Positions 52,203-61,005 of a DNA stretch of 64,000 nt are shown here, piece by piece. Source of the DNA: Candidatus Dormiibacterota bacterium (GTDB lineage Bacteria > Chloroflexota > Dormibacteria > CF-121); contig DASZZN010000041.1 in assembly GCA_035544955.1 (NCBI GenBank), forward strand, positions 1 to 64,000, read 5' to 3'. Positions within the stretch are counted from its first letter, which is position 1. Each line of letters opens with the position of its first letter. A program made the translations under genes and the position numbers. The notes under the pieces are model-generated. The model saw only the letters and a list, made by a program, of their open reading frames with translations, ran no database searches and was not told where the DNA came from.

Positions 52203-54163
52203 TTGATGGTCTCCTCGAAGCTAGCCTGGTAGGTGTCGCCATCCGCCGACGTAGCGGTGATATCGAACCGCCAGCGTCCAGCGCCGAGCGCACCTTGGCC
52301 GATGAAGTGTCCAACCTTATCGAAGCGCGATGCCTGCAGGTCAAGGGTGGGTCCAGTTGCGGGCGTTGCGCTGATGACCGTCCCATCGGTCATTGGGAGC
52401 TCGGCGTTTCCCTGGAAGAACGTGGCGTGCACGGCATTGTTGCCCGCCGTCCCCGGATCGACATAGAGCTGCAGCGACCGACCCTTCGACAGCTCAACGG
52501 TGTAGACCGTCGGCAGGCCGGCGATGACCTGTGCGCTGATGCGCTCCGGTGGAGCCGCCGTCGTAACCATCAGGGGCACCTCGGCCGAATCGAGGCCATG
52601 TTCGACCACCACCGTCACGCTCCATCGACCCGCCAGTGCGACGGTCGGTGCGGTCGCACTGTAGGAGCCATTGCCTTTCGGCTTGAGCTCGAGCGTCGAT
52701 TCTCCAACATTGGGGCGCCCGGGGAACGCGAACCGCAGCGCGACCCTTGTGGCGTCGACCGGCCGGCCGGTGTCGTAATCGCGGATGCTGACGGTGAAAC
52801 GGTTAGAGCCCGGATATCCGGGTATGGCGATCAGTCGCACCCTGACCGTGGTCCCCTGATCGTGGCCATCGACCACGACCTGCTGCGGAGGTAACGCGGC
52901 CGTGGCCGATGTATAGCTCGGCGGCGGCAGGGCGGTAAGCACCGCCGCCACCCCGATGACGACAGCCGCGACGGCGACCTCGAACCGGCCGACCCGGTGC
53001 AGACCGGTCAGGCTCCATTCGGCCCTCGGCACGTTGCGGTAGCGGTTGATCGCCCCCAGCCCCGCGAGGACGACGAAGAGGCCGACCTTGACCAGCACCA
53101 GACCGCCGAACACCGTCGACCAGAGGCGCGATAATGCTCCGACCTCATCGATGGCCCGCAGGGCGCCGGTGACCCCGACCGCGACCAGCGCGAACGCGGC
53201 GACGAAGGAGAATCGTCGGACCGCGCGCGCGGCGAGGTCGCGCGGCAGACCGCGCACACCGATGAGCAACGCGCTCAGTCCGCCGATCCAGACGCAAAAG
53301 GCCGTCAGATGAGCCCATTGAGCCGGGAACATCAGCCAGGCCACATGGCTCGCGCTGGCGTGCGTGGTCAGGACGTGGGTAAAGATGGCGACCAATGCGA
53401 GGGCGCCCGCCGCGCCGAGCACGACGCGATTGTTGGGGGCGCGCCATCGCCAGGCCACGGCCAGGGCGACCCCAGCGAGCGCGATGGGAACGACCTGTTC
53501 GAGCAGGTTTCCGCCGAGCGAGGTGGAGACGAAGTCTCCCAAGGTGACCGACGCCGCCTCCCGTTCCGCCTCGGCGGCGACCGCGAGGCCGATCACTGCC
53601 ACACCGACGCCGGCGCCCGCCATCGTGAGCAGCCGTCGTGACGGAGCCCGGAAGGCGAACAATGAAATCCAGGTCCCACCCAGCAAGACAGCGAGACCCA
53701 CGTAAAAAAGCCAGCGGCCGGCAATGCCGAGTGGCGACGGCGGGGGCGTCGACGGTGCCGCCGCACCGCCAGGCGGGGATGAGCCCGTTGGCGACGCACC
53801 GACCCCGAAGGCAAAGAATCCACCGGCCACGTGACCATCGACGGCCGAGACCGTCGTCCAGGTGACGGTGTAGACGCCATTGGGGAGAGACGGCAACGCG
53901 ACGGTCAGCGTGGAGCGGTCACCCGGCACAGGGCGCACGCCACTGCTTTCCAGCCGCCGGCCACCGACATTGAGGACGTGAATAACCGACAGGCGTGGGT
54001 CCGGCCACTCCGTGAAGGTGATGCTCACCTGCGTGGGGGCACGCTCGAGGTTCGCGCCATCGGCCGGCGTCGACGAGCTCATCAGCGCGTGCGCGTCGGC
54101 GCCCATGCCGGCGCTGAGCACACCGGTCAGCGAGAGCAGGACCGCGGTAACGAATCGGCGCAC
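52199..54163 (-). CDS. CopC-CopD fusion with C-terminal YtkA-like domain
   Basis: 654 aa. After a signal peptide, residues about 25-125 are CopC (AHALMSSSTPADGANLERAPTQVSITFTEWPDPRLSVI, VTWTTVSAVDGHVAGGFFAF; the mature N-terminal His and the DGH His bind Cu(II)). Residues about 150-410 form eight membrane helices of CopD (WLFYVGLAVLLGGTWISLF, HVAWLMFPAQWAHLTAFCVWIGGLSALL, GLVLVKVGLFVVLAGLGAINRYR). The C-terminus (VSIRDYDTGRPVDATRVALRF, GRWSVTVVVEHG) is a YtkA/FixH-like domain. Copper uptake across the membrane. Confidence 0.9.
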   Translation of the reverse strand: MRRFVTAVLLSLTGVLSAGMGADAHALMSSSTPADGANLERAPTQVSITFTEWPDPRLSVIHVLNVGGRRLESSGVRPVPGDRSTLTVALPSLPNGVYTVTWTTVSAVDGHVAGGFFAFGVGASPTGSSPPGGAAAPSTPPPSPLGIAGRWLFYVGLAVLLGGTWISLFAFRAPSRRLLTMAGAGVGVAVIGLAVAAEAEREAASVTLGDFVSTSLGGNLLEQVVPIALAGVALAVAWRWRAPNNRVVLGAAGALALVAIFTHVLTTHASASHVAWLMFPAQWAHLTAFCVWIGGLSALLIGVRGLPRDLAARAVRRFSFVAAFALVAVGVTGALRAIDEVGALSRLWSTVFGGLVLVKVGLFVVLAGLGAINRYRNVPRAEWSLTGLHRVGRFEVAVAAVVIGVAAVLTALPPPSYTSATAALPPQQVVVDGHDQGTTVRVRLIAIPGYPGSNRFTVSIRDYDTGRPVDATRVALRFAFPGRPNVGESTLELKPKGNGSYSATAPTVALAGRWSVTVVVEHGLDSAEVPLMVTTAAPPERISAQVIAGLPTVYTVELSKGRSLQLYVDPGTAGNNAVHATFFQGNAELPMTDGTVISATPATGPTLDLQASRFDKVGHFIGQGALGAGRWRFDITATSADGDTYQASFEETIK

Positions 54164-54164
54164 G

Positions 54165-54830
54165 CTAGCGGGCCGCCGCCCTCCTGCCGCGAGTCAGCGT
54201 GATGATCAGGGCCACGGTCCCCAGCGCACCGAGTACGATGCCGGCGATCGCCAGGTTGCGCGCCAGCTCGGCGTCATTCTTTGCCGTCCCCTGGGCCGCG
54301 GTAATCCTGGGATCGATCCGGTCGAGCTTCTGGGCGATTTGCCCGCGGCTTGGATCCTGTGCGGGAAACTCGACGGCCGTCGGCTCCTTCACCGCATCAA
54401 AGGTGGTGGGGCTGGACGTGAACGATTGGTCGACGGCCTGGCCCTTGACGGTGCCCGTGAAATGGAACGTGTAATTGCCGGCTCGGGTGGGGATCAGGCT
54501 GGCCAGATACTCTCCCTGCATGCCGAGCCCGGTATCCGGATCGTAGGTCGCCGTCAGGCTGAGCGCGGGCATCTTCTGCGCCTGGTAAATCACCTCGACC
54601 TTGAGGGTATCCCCCAGGTCGCTGACCGGGTTGCCCTTCGAGTCTTTGAGCAGGAACTGAATCGCGTTCTGCTCATCGGCATAAGCTGGCTCGTGCAGCC
54701 AGCCAACCGTGAACTGGTAGGCGCCGACGGTGCGCACCTCGTGAGCCGACGCGGGGACGACGGCGGCCAGCGCGACGACGGTCGCGACACCGGCGGCCGA
54801 AAGCAGACGGAACGGAATGAACCTGCGCAT
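54165..54830 (-). CDS. Periplasmic YtkA-like protein with C-terminal membrane anchor
   Basis: 221 aa. Signal ending PASAHEVRTVG, so a mature N-terminal His as in CopC-like copper proteins; YQFTVGWLHEPAYADEQNAIQFLLKDSKGNPVSDLGDTLKVEVIY and TRAGNYTFHFTGTVKGQAV form the beta-sandwich. C-terminal helix AIAGIVLGALGTVALIITLTRGRR. It is one base upstream of the CopCD gene. Probably a copper-binding partner; exact role unknown. Confidence 0.72.
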   Translation of the reverse strand: MRRFIPFRLLSAAGVATVVALAAVVPASAHEVRTVGAYQFTVGWLHEPAYADEQNAIQFLLKDSKGNPVSDLGDTLKVEVIYQAQKMPALSLTATYDPDTGLGMQGEYLASLIPTRAGNYTFHFTGTVKGQAVDQSFTSSPTTFDAVKEPTAVEFPAQDPSRGQIAQKLDRIDPRITAAQGTAKNDAELARNLAIAGIVLGALGTVALIITLTRGRRAAAR

Positions 54831-54887
54831 GATGCTCTCCTTGACGGATGATGTTTCATGCCGCGCCCGAGCGCGGCCGACGTCACG

Positions 54888-55490
54888 TCAGATCGAGCGG
54901 GGCGGACCGCGACGCCGGTACCATCGCTGGTCGCGAAGGTCGACCGGCCATACCGGGGAGGGAAGCGCTCGAATGGCCAGCGGCCTGGCCGGCACGCGTA
55001 CGTGAACGGCGAAGATGACCCGCATCGCCTCTGCGCCCAGGGCGAGGTACGCCCGCAGCCAGGCCACCACCCACGCCGCCAGCGCCGCCAGGGGGAGTTG
55101 GACGCAGATGGCAAGGATGAGCATCGCCGCGACGTCAGGCGTCATCCGGACCGACAGCGCCTCCAGCGTCTCCTTGCTGACAAAGAGCGAACACTGAACC
55201 ATGGCCAGCACCAGAAACGTGCCGCGCAGCCCCGTCGTCGAGACCCGGCGATTGCCAAGGATCAGGCGGATCGACACCACCGCGATCAGGGCAAGGGCGA
55301 GTGCGACCAGCAACGAGAGCGCGCTCAGCGAGAAGATCCTCGGGTAGTACGCGTGACTGCCCTGGGACTGGACTTTCCAGGCCATCGATGGACCGTAGCG
55401 GAGGGCGTAGGCCGCGGCATGACCGACCGGCTCGAGCAGTGCCGCGAGCACGAACGTGGCAAACAGGCGCCCCGTGGGGAATCGCCTCAT
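54888..55490 (-). CDS. Membrane protein of unknown function in the copper operon
   Basis: 200 aa, about four membrane segments (FATFVLAALLEPVGHAAAYALRYG, LSLLVALALALIAVVSIRLIL, FLVLAMVQCSLFVSKETLEALS, MLILAICVQLPLAALAAWVVAWL) with His in the first and Cys in the third, and a basic Arg-rich cytoplasmic tail. First gene of the operon ahead of the YtkA-like and CopCD genes; no family recognised. A 7-bp inverted repeat ACCCGCG/CGCGGGT lies in its upstream gap (about 55505-55550). Confidence 0.65.
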   Translation of the reverse strand: MRRFPTGRLFATFVLAALLEPVGHAAAYALRYGPSMAWKVQSQGSHAYYPRIFSLSALSLLVALALALIAVVSIRLILGNRRVSTTGLRGTFLVLAMVQCSLFVSKETLEALSVRMTPDVAAMLILAICVQLPLAALAAWVVAWLRAYLALGAEAMRVIFAVHVRVPARPLAIRALPSPVWPVDLRDQRWYRRRGPPRSI

Positions 55491-55559
55491 CGCCCGGAGT
55501 ATAACCCGCGTTCCGTAAGAGATTGATCAGAGTTCACCGCGGGTAGCAATACTGATCGC

Positions 55560-56267
55560 GTGAGCAAGAAAGGCAAGCGAAAGAGGGTCGCCAGCGGCTC
55601 TCAGCCCGGGCCAGCACGGGCCGCTCAGGGACGAACGAATTCGGGGCGAGTTGGGACGCCACGCCGACGGACCAAGCCGAATCGCCGCCGGCTGGCCTTC
55701 ATAGCCGGGACGATCGCCGCGCTCCTCATCCTGGCGGCGTTGATCGTCGTTAACCAGCTGCCCAACAACAGCCTTACACTCCTGGCGGGAACGGACGAGC
55801 AGGCGCAGGGGCAGGCCGTCGACGCCATCAGTTGCGACACCTCAGAGCAGGTCGTGTACCACATCCATGCCCATCTGGCGGTGTACACGAATGGCAGGCC
55901 ACGCATCATCCCGCAAGGCATCGGCATCGTTCCGCCAACGCAGACGGTTCAGACCTCGGCGGGCCCCTTCGTGGTCTCGGGCACGTGCTTTTACTGGCTG
56001 CACTCCCACACGGCGGACGGGATCATCCATGTCGAGTCACCAAGCCAGCGGGTTTACACGCTGGGCAACTACTTCGATATCTGGAACCAGCCGTTGAGCG
56101 CGACGCAGGTCGGGCCGGCACACGGGACCGTCACCGCCTACGTCGACGGCCGGCCCTTTAACGGGGATCCACGATCGATCCCCCTCAACGCGCACACGCT
56201 GATTCAGCTCGACGTTGGCGGCACGTCACCCGGTCCGCAGCCCTTCACTTTCCCCGCCGGCTTGTAG
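55560..56267 (+). CDS. Conserved His-rich membrane-anchored protein of unknown function
   Basis: 235 aa from a GTG. Very basic N-terminal 45 residues, one membrane helix (LAFIAGTIAALLILAALIVV), then an outer domain with HIHAHLAVYTNG (His 101, 103, 105), GTCFYWLHSHTADGIIHVES (His 148, 150, 157; Cys) and YFDIWNQPLSATQVGP. Proteins with this HxHxH...HSHTADGIIH pattern occur widely in soil bacteria without assigned function; the His clusters look like a metal site, fitting its place beside copper and iron genes. Confidence 0.7.
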   Translation: MSKKGKRKRVASGSQPGPARAAQGRTNSGRVGTPRRRTKPNRRRLAFIAGTIAALLILAALIVVNQLPNNSLTLLAGTDEQAQGQAVDAISCDTSEQVVYHIHAHLAVYTNGRPRIIPQGIGIVPPTQTVQTSAGPFVVSGTCFYWLHSHTADGIIHVESPSQRVYTLGNYFDIWNQPLSATQVGPAHGTVTAYVDGRPFNGDPRSIPLNAHTLIQLDVGGTSPGPQPFTFPAGL

Positions 56268-56275
56268 CCTGGTCG

Positions 56276-57025
56276 TTAGGCGCCGCTCACATGCAAAAGG
56301 CGTCCGATTCCGTAGCCCGCCGCGGCGGAGACCATGCCGATGATCGTCATCTGAAGACCGCTGATTCGCCAATCGCCAACGAGCGTCAGCGCCTTGTAGG
56401 CGCCGACGGCAAACAGCACCCCGGCACACAGCGGCACCGCCATGATGGTGGCCGCGGTCACGGAGATCCCAAAGAGCGGTACGAACAGAAACGGGATCAG
56501 TGGAATCAGCGAGCCGATCAGGGTCGAGAACCCGGTGACCAGCGCACGGCCAACCGCGTTCGTACCGGCACCGGGCATGAGATGGAGCTCATCGCGCATC
56601 ATCGTTTCCACCCACACCTTCTTGTCGCTGGTGATCTCTTTCACGACGCGCTCCAGCACCTCGCCATGCAGGCCCTTGTCGCGGAAGATCTGGCGCACCT
56701 CCTCCGTCTCGACGTCGGGCAGCTCCTCGACTTCTTGTTGCTCTTTAGCCAGCATCGCCATGTAGTAATCCCGCTCCGCCAGGGTGGCGGTATAGATCAC
56801 GCCGGCCATGGCAATCGACTCCGAGAAGGTGGCGGCTAGCGCCGCCGCCAGGATGATCCGCAGCTGCGCCGTCGCGGCGGCGACGCCGAGCACCAGCCCC
56901 AGGACATTGACCAGGCCGTCCTGGCCGCCGAGGATGATGTCGCGAAGGGACCGGCCAAGCCCGCCTTTGTCGGCATCGGACTCGTGCAGCGGTTGCGTCT
57001 GGCGGACAGGCTCCGGCTCAGCCAT
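56276..57025 (-). CDS. VIT1/CCC1-family Fe/Mn transporter
   Basis: 249 aa, five membrane segments. DIILGGQDGLVNVLGLVLGVAAAT and FSESIAMAGVIYTATLAERDYY are the first two helices of the VIT1/CCC1 family; the acidic cytoplasmic hairpin (EQQEVEELPDVETEEVRQIFRDKGLHGEVLERVVKEITSDKKVWVETMMRDELHL) is the metal-binding domain; GFSTLIGSLIPLIPFLF follows. Exports Fe2+/Mn2+ from the cytoplasm. It starts just after the Fur-type gene in the same direction, so Fur control is likely. Confidence 0.88.
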   Translation of the reverse strand: MAEPEPVRQTQPLHESDADKGGLGRSLRDIILGGQDGLVNVLGLVLGVAAATAQLRIILAAALAATFSESIAMAGVIYTATLAERDYYMAMLAKEQQEVEELPDVETEEVRQIFRDKGLHGEVLERVVKEITSDKKVWVETMMRDELHLMPGAGTNAVGRALVTGFSTLIGSLIPLIPFLFVPLFGISVTAATIMAVPLCAGVLFAVGAYKALTLVGDWRISGLQMTIIGMVSAAAGYGIGRLLHVSGA

Positions 57026-57051
57026 CGGTCCCTATCTTCGCAGTTGGGTGG

Positions 57052-57492
57052 CTAGCGAGTCCGCGACGCTTTGGCCTGGCAGCGCGCGCAGCGGCCGTGC
57101 ACGACGAGATCGGCGTTACTCACCACGAAGTCATGTTCGTCCGTGATGTGGTGGAGCACCGGCACCATGTGGTCGCCCTCGATGTGCAGCGTCGAGCCGC
57201 ACTGGTCGCAGACCAGGTGGTAGTGATCGGTCCCCTCTTCGGCTAGCTCGTAGTAGGCGCGGTCCCGGATCCGGGTCTCTTTGACGAGACCCAGCTCTTC
57301 CAGCACCTCGAGGCAGCGGTAGATCGTCGCCAGGTTGAAGCGGGGATATTGCCGGCGGATCTGGGCCAGGATGTCCTCGGCGCTGAGGTGCTTCTTGCTC
57401 TGCCGCAGCGTGTCCCAGACCAGCTGGCGCTGCATCGTCAGCCGGTATCCCGAGGTATGCAGCGCCTCGGTCGCCGACGGCCGTGCCTTCAT
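57052..57492 (-). CDS. Fur-family metalloregulator
   Basis: 146 aa. Winged helix: YRLTMQRQLVWDTLRQSKKHLSAEDILAQIRRQYPRFNLATIYRCLEVLEELGLV; dimer/metal domain HYHLVCDQCGSTLHIEG (metal ligands and first CxxC) and HGRCARC (second CxxC, structural zinc). Iron, zinc, nickel or peroxide sensing cannot be told apart by sequence. It sits between CtaG (its start overlaps the CtaG stop by 4 nt) and VIT1. Confidence 0.9.
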   Translation of the reverse strand: MKARPSATEALHTSGYRLTMQRQLVWDTLRQSKKHLSAEDILAQIRRQYPRFNLATIYRCLEVLEELGLVKETRIRDRAYYELAEEGTDHYHLVCDQCGSTLHIEGDHMVPVLHHITDEHDFVVSNADLVVHGRCARCQAKASRTR

Positions 57493-58289
57493 CGCCTCAT
57501 TGTGGCAGGGCTCTCGACCTCGACCATCGCTCGATCGCCAGCTGTGGCAGCTTTGTCATCGAGTCGGAAAAAGATCACCCAGATGGCCGCGAAGTAGATC
57601 AGGTTTCCCAGGCCGAACATGACCAGCCCGGCGATCAGCTGGTCGTCAAGCGGCGAGAGTGGCGTCACTCGCGGCGCGGCGGCATAGAAGGGATAGATCA
57701 CGACCGGCGAGAGGATGAACGCGAGGCCCAGGATCGTCGGGGGCACGCCGGCAAAGCCGAGGTACGCGATTTTTCCCATCATGCTCATGGCGTCCCGGCG
57801 GTCCGCCGGTACCAGGAGGGGCCACCAGAAAAGGACCCCCGCCGCGAGGAAGGTCATGTGCTCGAGGACATGCAGCGGTTCATTCCGCAGCGTCGCCTCG
57901 TAGAGGAACGGCAGGTGCCAGGCGGCCAGCACCAGGTTGAAGATCACGTTCGCCGCAAGCGGCGACACCCGGAACCGATTGAAGGCCCGCCATTGCGCAG
58001 GCATGCCGAGCAGCAACAGTGGCGGAACGATCATCGCCAGCAGCAGGTGCTGGAGCATGTGCAGGCTGAAGAGGTAGCGATCGCCACCGGTATCGATCGG
58101 GGAGGCCAGGGCGAGAAAGAGTGTCAGCAACCCGCCCGAGAAATACACCCGCGCGAGCGGCGACCACGATGCCGACGACCCCCTGCGCAACAACCAGATG
58201 TAGGCACCGGCCAGAGCCAGCAACCCGGCGAGTACGGTTGGCTCCCATGTCCAGCTGGTCAAGGTCAGGCTGGCATGAAGTGGATTCAC
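57489..58289 (-). CDS. ctaG: Cytochrome c oxidase assembly protein, caa3-type CtaG
   Basis: 266 aa, seven membrane segments (PF09678). Key stretches: YFSGGLLTLFLALASPIDTGGDRYLFSLHMLQHLLLAMIVPPLLLLGMPAQW with the His-rich helix, AWHLPFLYEATLRNEPLHVLEHMTFLAAGVLFWWPLL and DDQLIAGLVMFGLGNLIYFAAIW. Needed for copper insertion into caa3-type oxidase in Bacillus. Heads the CtaG-Fur-VIT1 run; links the copper cluster to respiration. Confidence 0.88.
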   Translation of the reverse strand: MNPLHASLTLTSWTWEPTVLAGLLALAGAYIWLLRRGSSASWSPLARVYFSGGLLTLFLALASPIDTGGDRYLFSLHMLQHLLLAMIVPPLLLLGMPAQWRAFNRFRVSPLAANVIFNLVLAAWHLPFLYEATLRNEPLHVLEHMTFLAAGVLFWWPLLVPADRRDAMSMMGKIAYLGFAGVPPTILGLAFILSPVVIYPFYAAAPRVTPLSPLDDQLIAGLVMFGLGNLIYFAAIWVIFFRLDDKAATAGDRAMVEVESPATMRR

Positions 58290-58312
58290 AGGATCACGAT
58301 ACCGAATGCGCG

Positions 58313-59074
58313 CTAGCGCTTTTGGCGGGGTTTAGTCATTCGTGGCTTCGCCGATTGTTGGTGCCGTCGGCGGCGGATCTCCTGGAAGATCGCGATCGCC
58401 CCAAAGAGGATCACGAACGCCAGGATGCCGAAGAACTCGAGATAGCGGCCGAGGTCTGAAAAGACGCTCGGGCCCGGCGCGCCTGTCGGCGCGGTCGCCG
58501 CGTACTCGCCGAAGCCGGGCGCGTTGACGCTGGCGTACGGGTCGCCGCCGGGGGCGATCAGGGTCGGCAGCGGGCGCCAGCTACTGCCGTCGTTGTACTC
58601 GATCTCCTTGAAGGCGCCCGGTGGGAACCGCATCGTCAGGTGATAAGCCGAGACGACCGTGACCGGCCCGCCGCCGGGTTCGCCGACACACGTAACCCGG
58701 TAGACATTGCCACGGATCTCGACGCCTGCCGGCGGGGCTGGCGGATTCGGGTCGGGCTCGATCGTGCACTTCACGCTTGTCGCCCCGGCAGGCGCTTTAA
58801 ACGCGCCGGGACCGAAATACATCACGACCTGGTTGTCGCCGGTCTGGACGCCGCCACCGGCGACCTGGCCGTTCTGCACCGGCAGCGTTGTGTCGCCGGG
58901 TAGCGGCGGCTTGTTGCCGGCCGCCAGGTTGGGGGGCGGCGACTCCCACCGATAGGGCTCGGGCGGCACGATGATGCCGTCGTAGATCGGCGGGGCGGCG
59001 ACCCGGCCGTGGAGCAGGGCCGCGGCGATCAGCCCCAAAGTGAGGGCAAGCAACCCGGCGCGCCGCGCGGTCAT
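58313..59074 (-). CDS. Secreted/membrane-anchored protein of unknown function
   Basis: 253 aa from ATG 59074, overlapping the CPBP protease stop (ATGA). Signal/anchor helix at the start (GLLALTLGLIAAALL), then PPIYDGIIVPPEPYRWESPPPNLAAGNKPP, a Pro-rich conserved-looking block, a beta-rich domain with two Cys (VKCTIEPD, VTCVGEPG), and a C-terminal membrane helix YLEFFGILAFVILFGAIAIFQEI with a basic tail. I know no family name. Co-expressed with the protease by translational coupling. Confidence 0.6.
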   Translation of the reverse strand: MTARRAGLLALTLGLIAAALLHGRVAAPPIYDGIIVPPEPYRWESPPPNLAAGNKPPLPGDTTLPVQNGQVAGGGVQTGDNQVVMYFGPGAFKAPAGATSVKCTIEPDPNPPAPPAGVEIRGNVYRVTCVGEPGGGPVTVVSAYHLTMRFPPGAFKEIEYNDGSSWRPLPTLIAPGGDPYASVNAPGFGEYAATAPTGAPGPSVFSDLGRYLEFFGILAFVILFGAIAIFQEIRRRRHQQSAKPRMTKPRQKR

Positions 59075-59673
59075 GCCCAGAACCAGGCACCCCAGTCGGC
59101 CACGGTATGGGCCACGACGCAGGGCCACACGCGCCCGGTCAGCGCCCGAAGGCCACCGAGCGCGAGCCCGACGGCGGCGTCCAGCGGCATGGCCCCAAGT
59201 CCATACCGGGGAAGGTGGATCAGGGCGAAAACGGCGGCACCCACGACGATGGCAGCCACGGTGCCAGCTTCACCCTCCCATCGCCGATAGAGCACGCCGC
59301 GAATCGACGTCTCCTCGAGTGTGGCGACCAGTGTGGCAATCGCAGCCCAGGGTAAGAACGCACCCCACGGTCGCGAGCTGAGCGACCCGGTCGCGACCGG
59401 CGCCAACAGGATCGCCCCGACCATGAGGCCCGCCACCAGCGCTCGCACAGTGCCCATGGCCCCCGCCCTGGCCAGAGCCCCGACCCGACCCTCGCCCGCG
59501 AACGGGGGAGAGAAATTGCCAAACCAGGTGATGGCAAGAAGACAGCCGGCGAAGATGATCGTACTGAACAGGTCCCCAAGCGGAAACAGCAGCGCCCGGA
59601 CGAGCGCGGCACCCAGGATCAAGCCGGTGACCCGCGCGGCCCGCCGCGGCGCGGCGAGTCGGACCTGGATCAC
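59071..59673 (-). CDS. CPBP-family intramembrane metalloprotease with repeat-derived insert
   Basis: 200 aa from a GTG (59673) overlapping the stop of the binding-protein gene (GTGA). CPBP/Abi motifs: LVATLEETSIRGVLYRRWEG (EExxxR), VFALIHLPRYGLGAMPLD (second motif with His) and CVVAHTVADWGAWFW (third motif with His). About residues 53-70 (FSPPFAGEGRVGALARAG) are the translation of a palindromic repeat inserted between two membrane helices. The frame stays open. Role in this family: prenyl-protein-like proteolysis or self-protection; unknown here. Confidence 0.82.
   Translation of the reverse strand: MIQVRLAAPRRAARVTGLILGAALVRALLFPLGDLFSTIIFAGCLLAITWFGNFSPPFAGEGRVGALARAGAMGTVRALVAGLMVGAILLAPVATGSLSSRPWGAFLPWAAIATLVATLEETSIRGVLYRRWEGEAGTVAAIVVGAAVFALIHLPRYGLGAMPLDAAVGLALGGLRALTGRVWPCVVAHTVADWGAWFWA
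59474..59514 (-). repeat. GC-rich palindromic repeat, copy 6 (inside CPBP protease gene)
   Basis: On the minus strand CTCTCCCCCGTTCGCG then GGCGAGGGTCGGGTCGGGG: the same arm-loop-arm-tail arrangement as the other copies, partly degenerate, in sense orientation within the gene and translated as SPPFAGEGRVGALARAG. Confidence 0.7.
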
Positions 59674-60929
59674 CGCGGCAGCGGGATGAAGTCCGGTGAG
59701 CCGGTCGCGAACACCGGCGGGTACACCGTCACACTGTGGCGGACACCCTGCCACTGCCAGATGACGCTCGCGGCCCGCGTGTTTTGCCCCATCGCCTCCG
59801 GGGTGGCCGCAAACTTGACCCCGGCACCGTTCGCCAGCGTCCCGTCGGGCAGGTCGAGACTGCGGGCGGCTGCCGCCATACCGCCGGCACCCAGGTCATG
59901 GGCGCGCGGCATTACGTAGTGGAACAGGGTCCAGGCGGCGCTGAAGCCTGCCAACGATTCCTCGCTGGGGTCACTGCCGAACTCGCGCCGGTAGGCGGCC
60001 GCGAAGCGCGCGTAGATCGCCCGCCCGGTCTCGTTCAGGGCGCTGGGGTTGAAGCCGTGCGGCGGCCGATCCGCGGCGAAGACGCCGATGGCATCGGCGC
60101 CCAGCATCGCGCCGAAGTCCGGAACGCATTGGGCCATCGTCGAGCCGATGAAGGCGTCGACATGAAGGCCATTCTTCAGCATGGCACGCCGAAAGTCGAC
60201 GCCGTCGGCGATGTACGAGGAGAGCACCAGGATGTTGGGCCTCGCAGCCCGAACCTGAGTCAGGACAGAGGCCCAGTCGGGCCCGTGCGCGTCGTAGACA
60301 ACGGTCGCGACGATCTGGATGCCATCGAGCGCAGCCTGTTGGGCGACAGCCGACGCCACCGAGGTCGGGTAGCCATCCTGGTTGTGGACAATCGCCATCC
60401 GAAGGCTCGAGGCCGACATGTTGAGCCGCGGCGCGAGCACGACCGCCGCGAAGTGGCTGGCCATCGTGCCGAGGTTCTGGCCGGTCGCCCCGACGCGGAA
60501 GACGAGTGGATAGCCCCGACCGGTCAGCTGGTCCGCCACGGCGCCAGCTTCCCAGTAGAGGAGCCCGCGCGATTGGGCCTCGACGCTGACAGGGATTGAA
60601 AGGCTGCTCGAGTACGAGCCCAGGATGGCCTGGACGCCCTGAGCCTGCAGCTCCTGCGCGCGGCCGGCCGCATCGGCCTCCGATGTCAGCTCCTTCGTGA
60701 TCAAAGCGATGGGCGCGCCGGCGACCCCGCCGTCGGCGTTGGCGAGATCGCGGGCAATCTGGACGCCGGCGTATTCCTGCTTCGCGAGCGGGGCTTGCGG
60801 CCCGGTCAGAGGGAAGACCGCGCCAACCTTGATACTGGCGGCTCCCCCCGGGGATGGTGCCGTCGCGCAAGCGGCGCAGGCGAGGACCAGCCCCATGGTG
60901 GCGAGCTGCCGAAATCGCACCGAACGCAT
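59670..60929 (-). CDS. Branched-chain amino acid-type ABC substrate-binding lipoprotein
   Basis: 419 aa from ATG 60929. Lipobox LACAACAT. Periplasmic-binding-protein type 6 fold: IKVGAVFPLTGPQAPLAKQEYAGVQIARDLANADGGVAGAPIALI, AILGSYSSSLSIPVSVEAQSRGLLYWEAGAVADQLTGRGYPLVFRVGATGQN, ASVLTQVRAARPNILVLSSYIADGVDFRRAMLKNG. Liv-type permease or ATPase genes do not follow, so it is either an orphan receptor or a sensor. Head of the operon with the CPBP protease gene; divergent from the APC permease. Confidence 0.85.
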   Translation of the reverse strand: MRSVRFRQLATMGLVLACAACATAPSPGGAASIKVGAVFPLTGPQAPLAKQEYAGVQIARDLANADGGVAGAPIALITKELTSEADAAGRAQELQAQGVQAILGSYSSSLSIPVSVEAQSRGLLYWEAGAVADQLTGRGYPLVFRVGATGQNLGTMASHFAAVVLAPRLNMSASSLRMAIVHNQDGYPTSVASAVAQQAALDGIQIVATVVYDAHGPDWASVLTQVRAARPNILVLSSYIADGVDFRRAMLKNGLHVDAFIGSTMAQCVPDFGAMLGADAIGVFAADRPPHGFNPSALNETGRAIYARFAAAYRREFGSDPSEESLAGFSAAWTLFHYVMPRAHDLGAGGMAAAARSLDLPDGTLANGAGVKFAATPEAMGQNTRAASVIWQWQGVRHSVTVYPPVFATGSPDFIPLPR

Positions 60930-61005
60930 TCTAGTGCCCGATCGCCCTACGTTCGGTTTGGCAATTCTGTGGCCCGCGCTAGACAGCCTATTGTTTGACG
61001 AAGCC

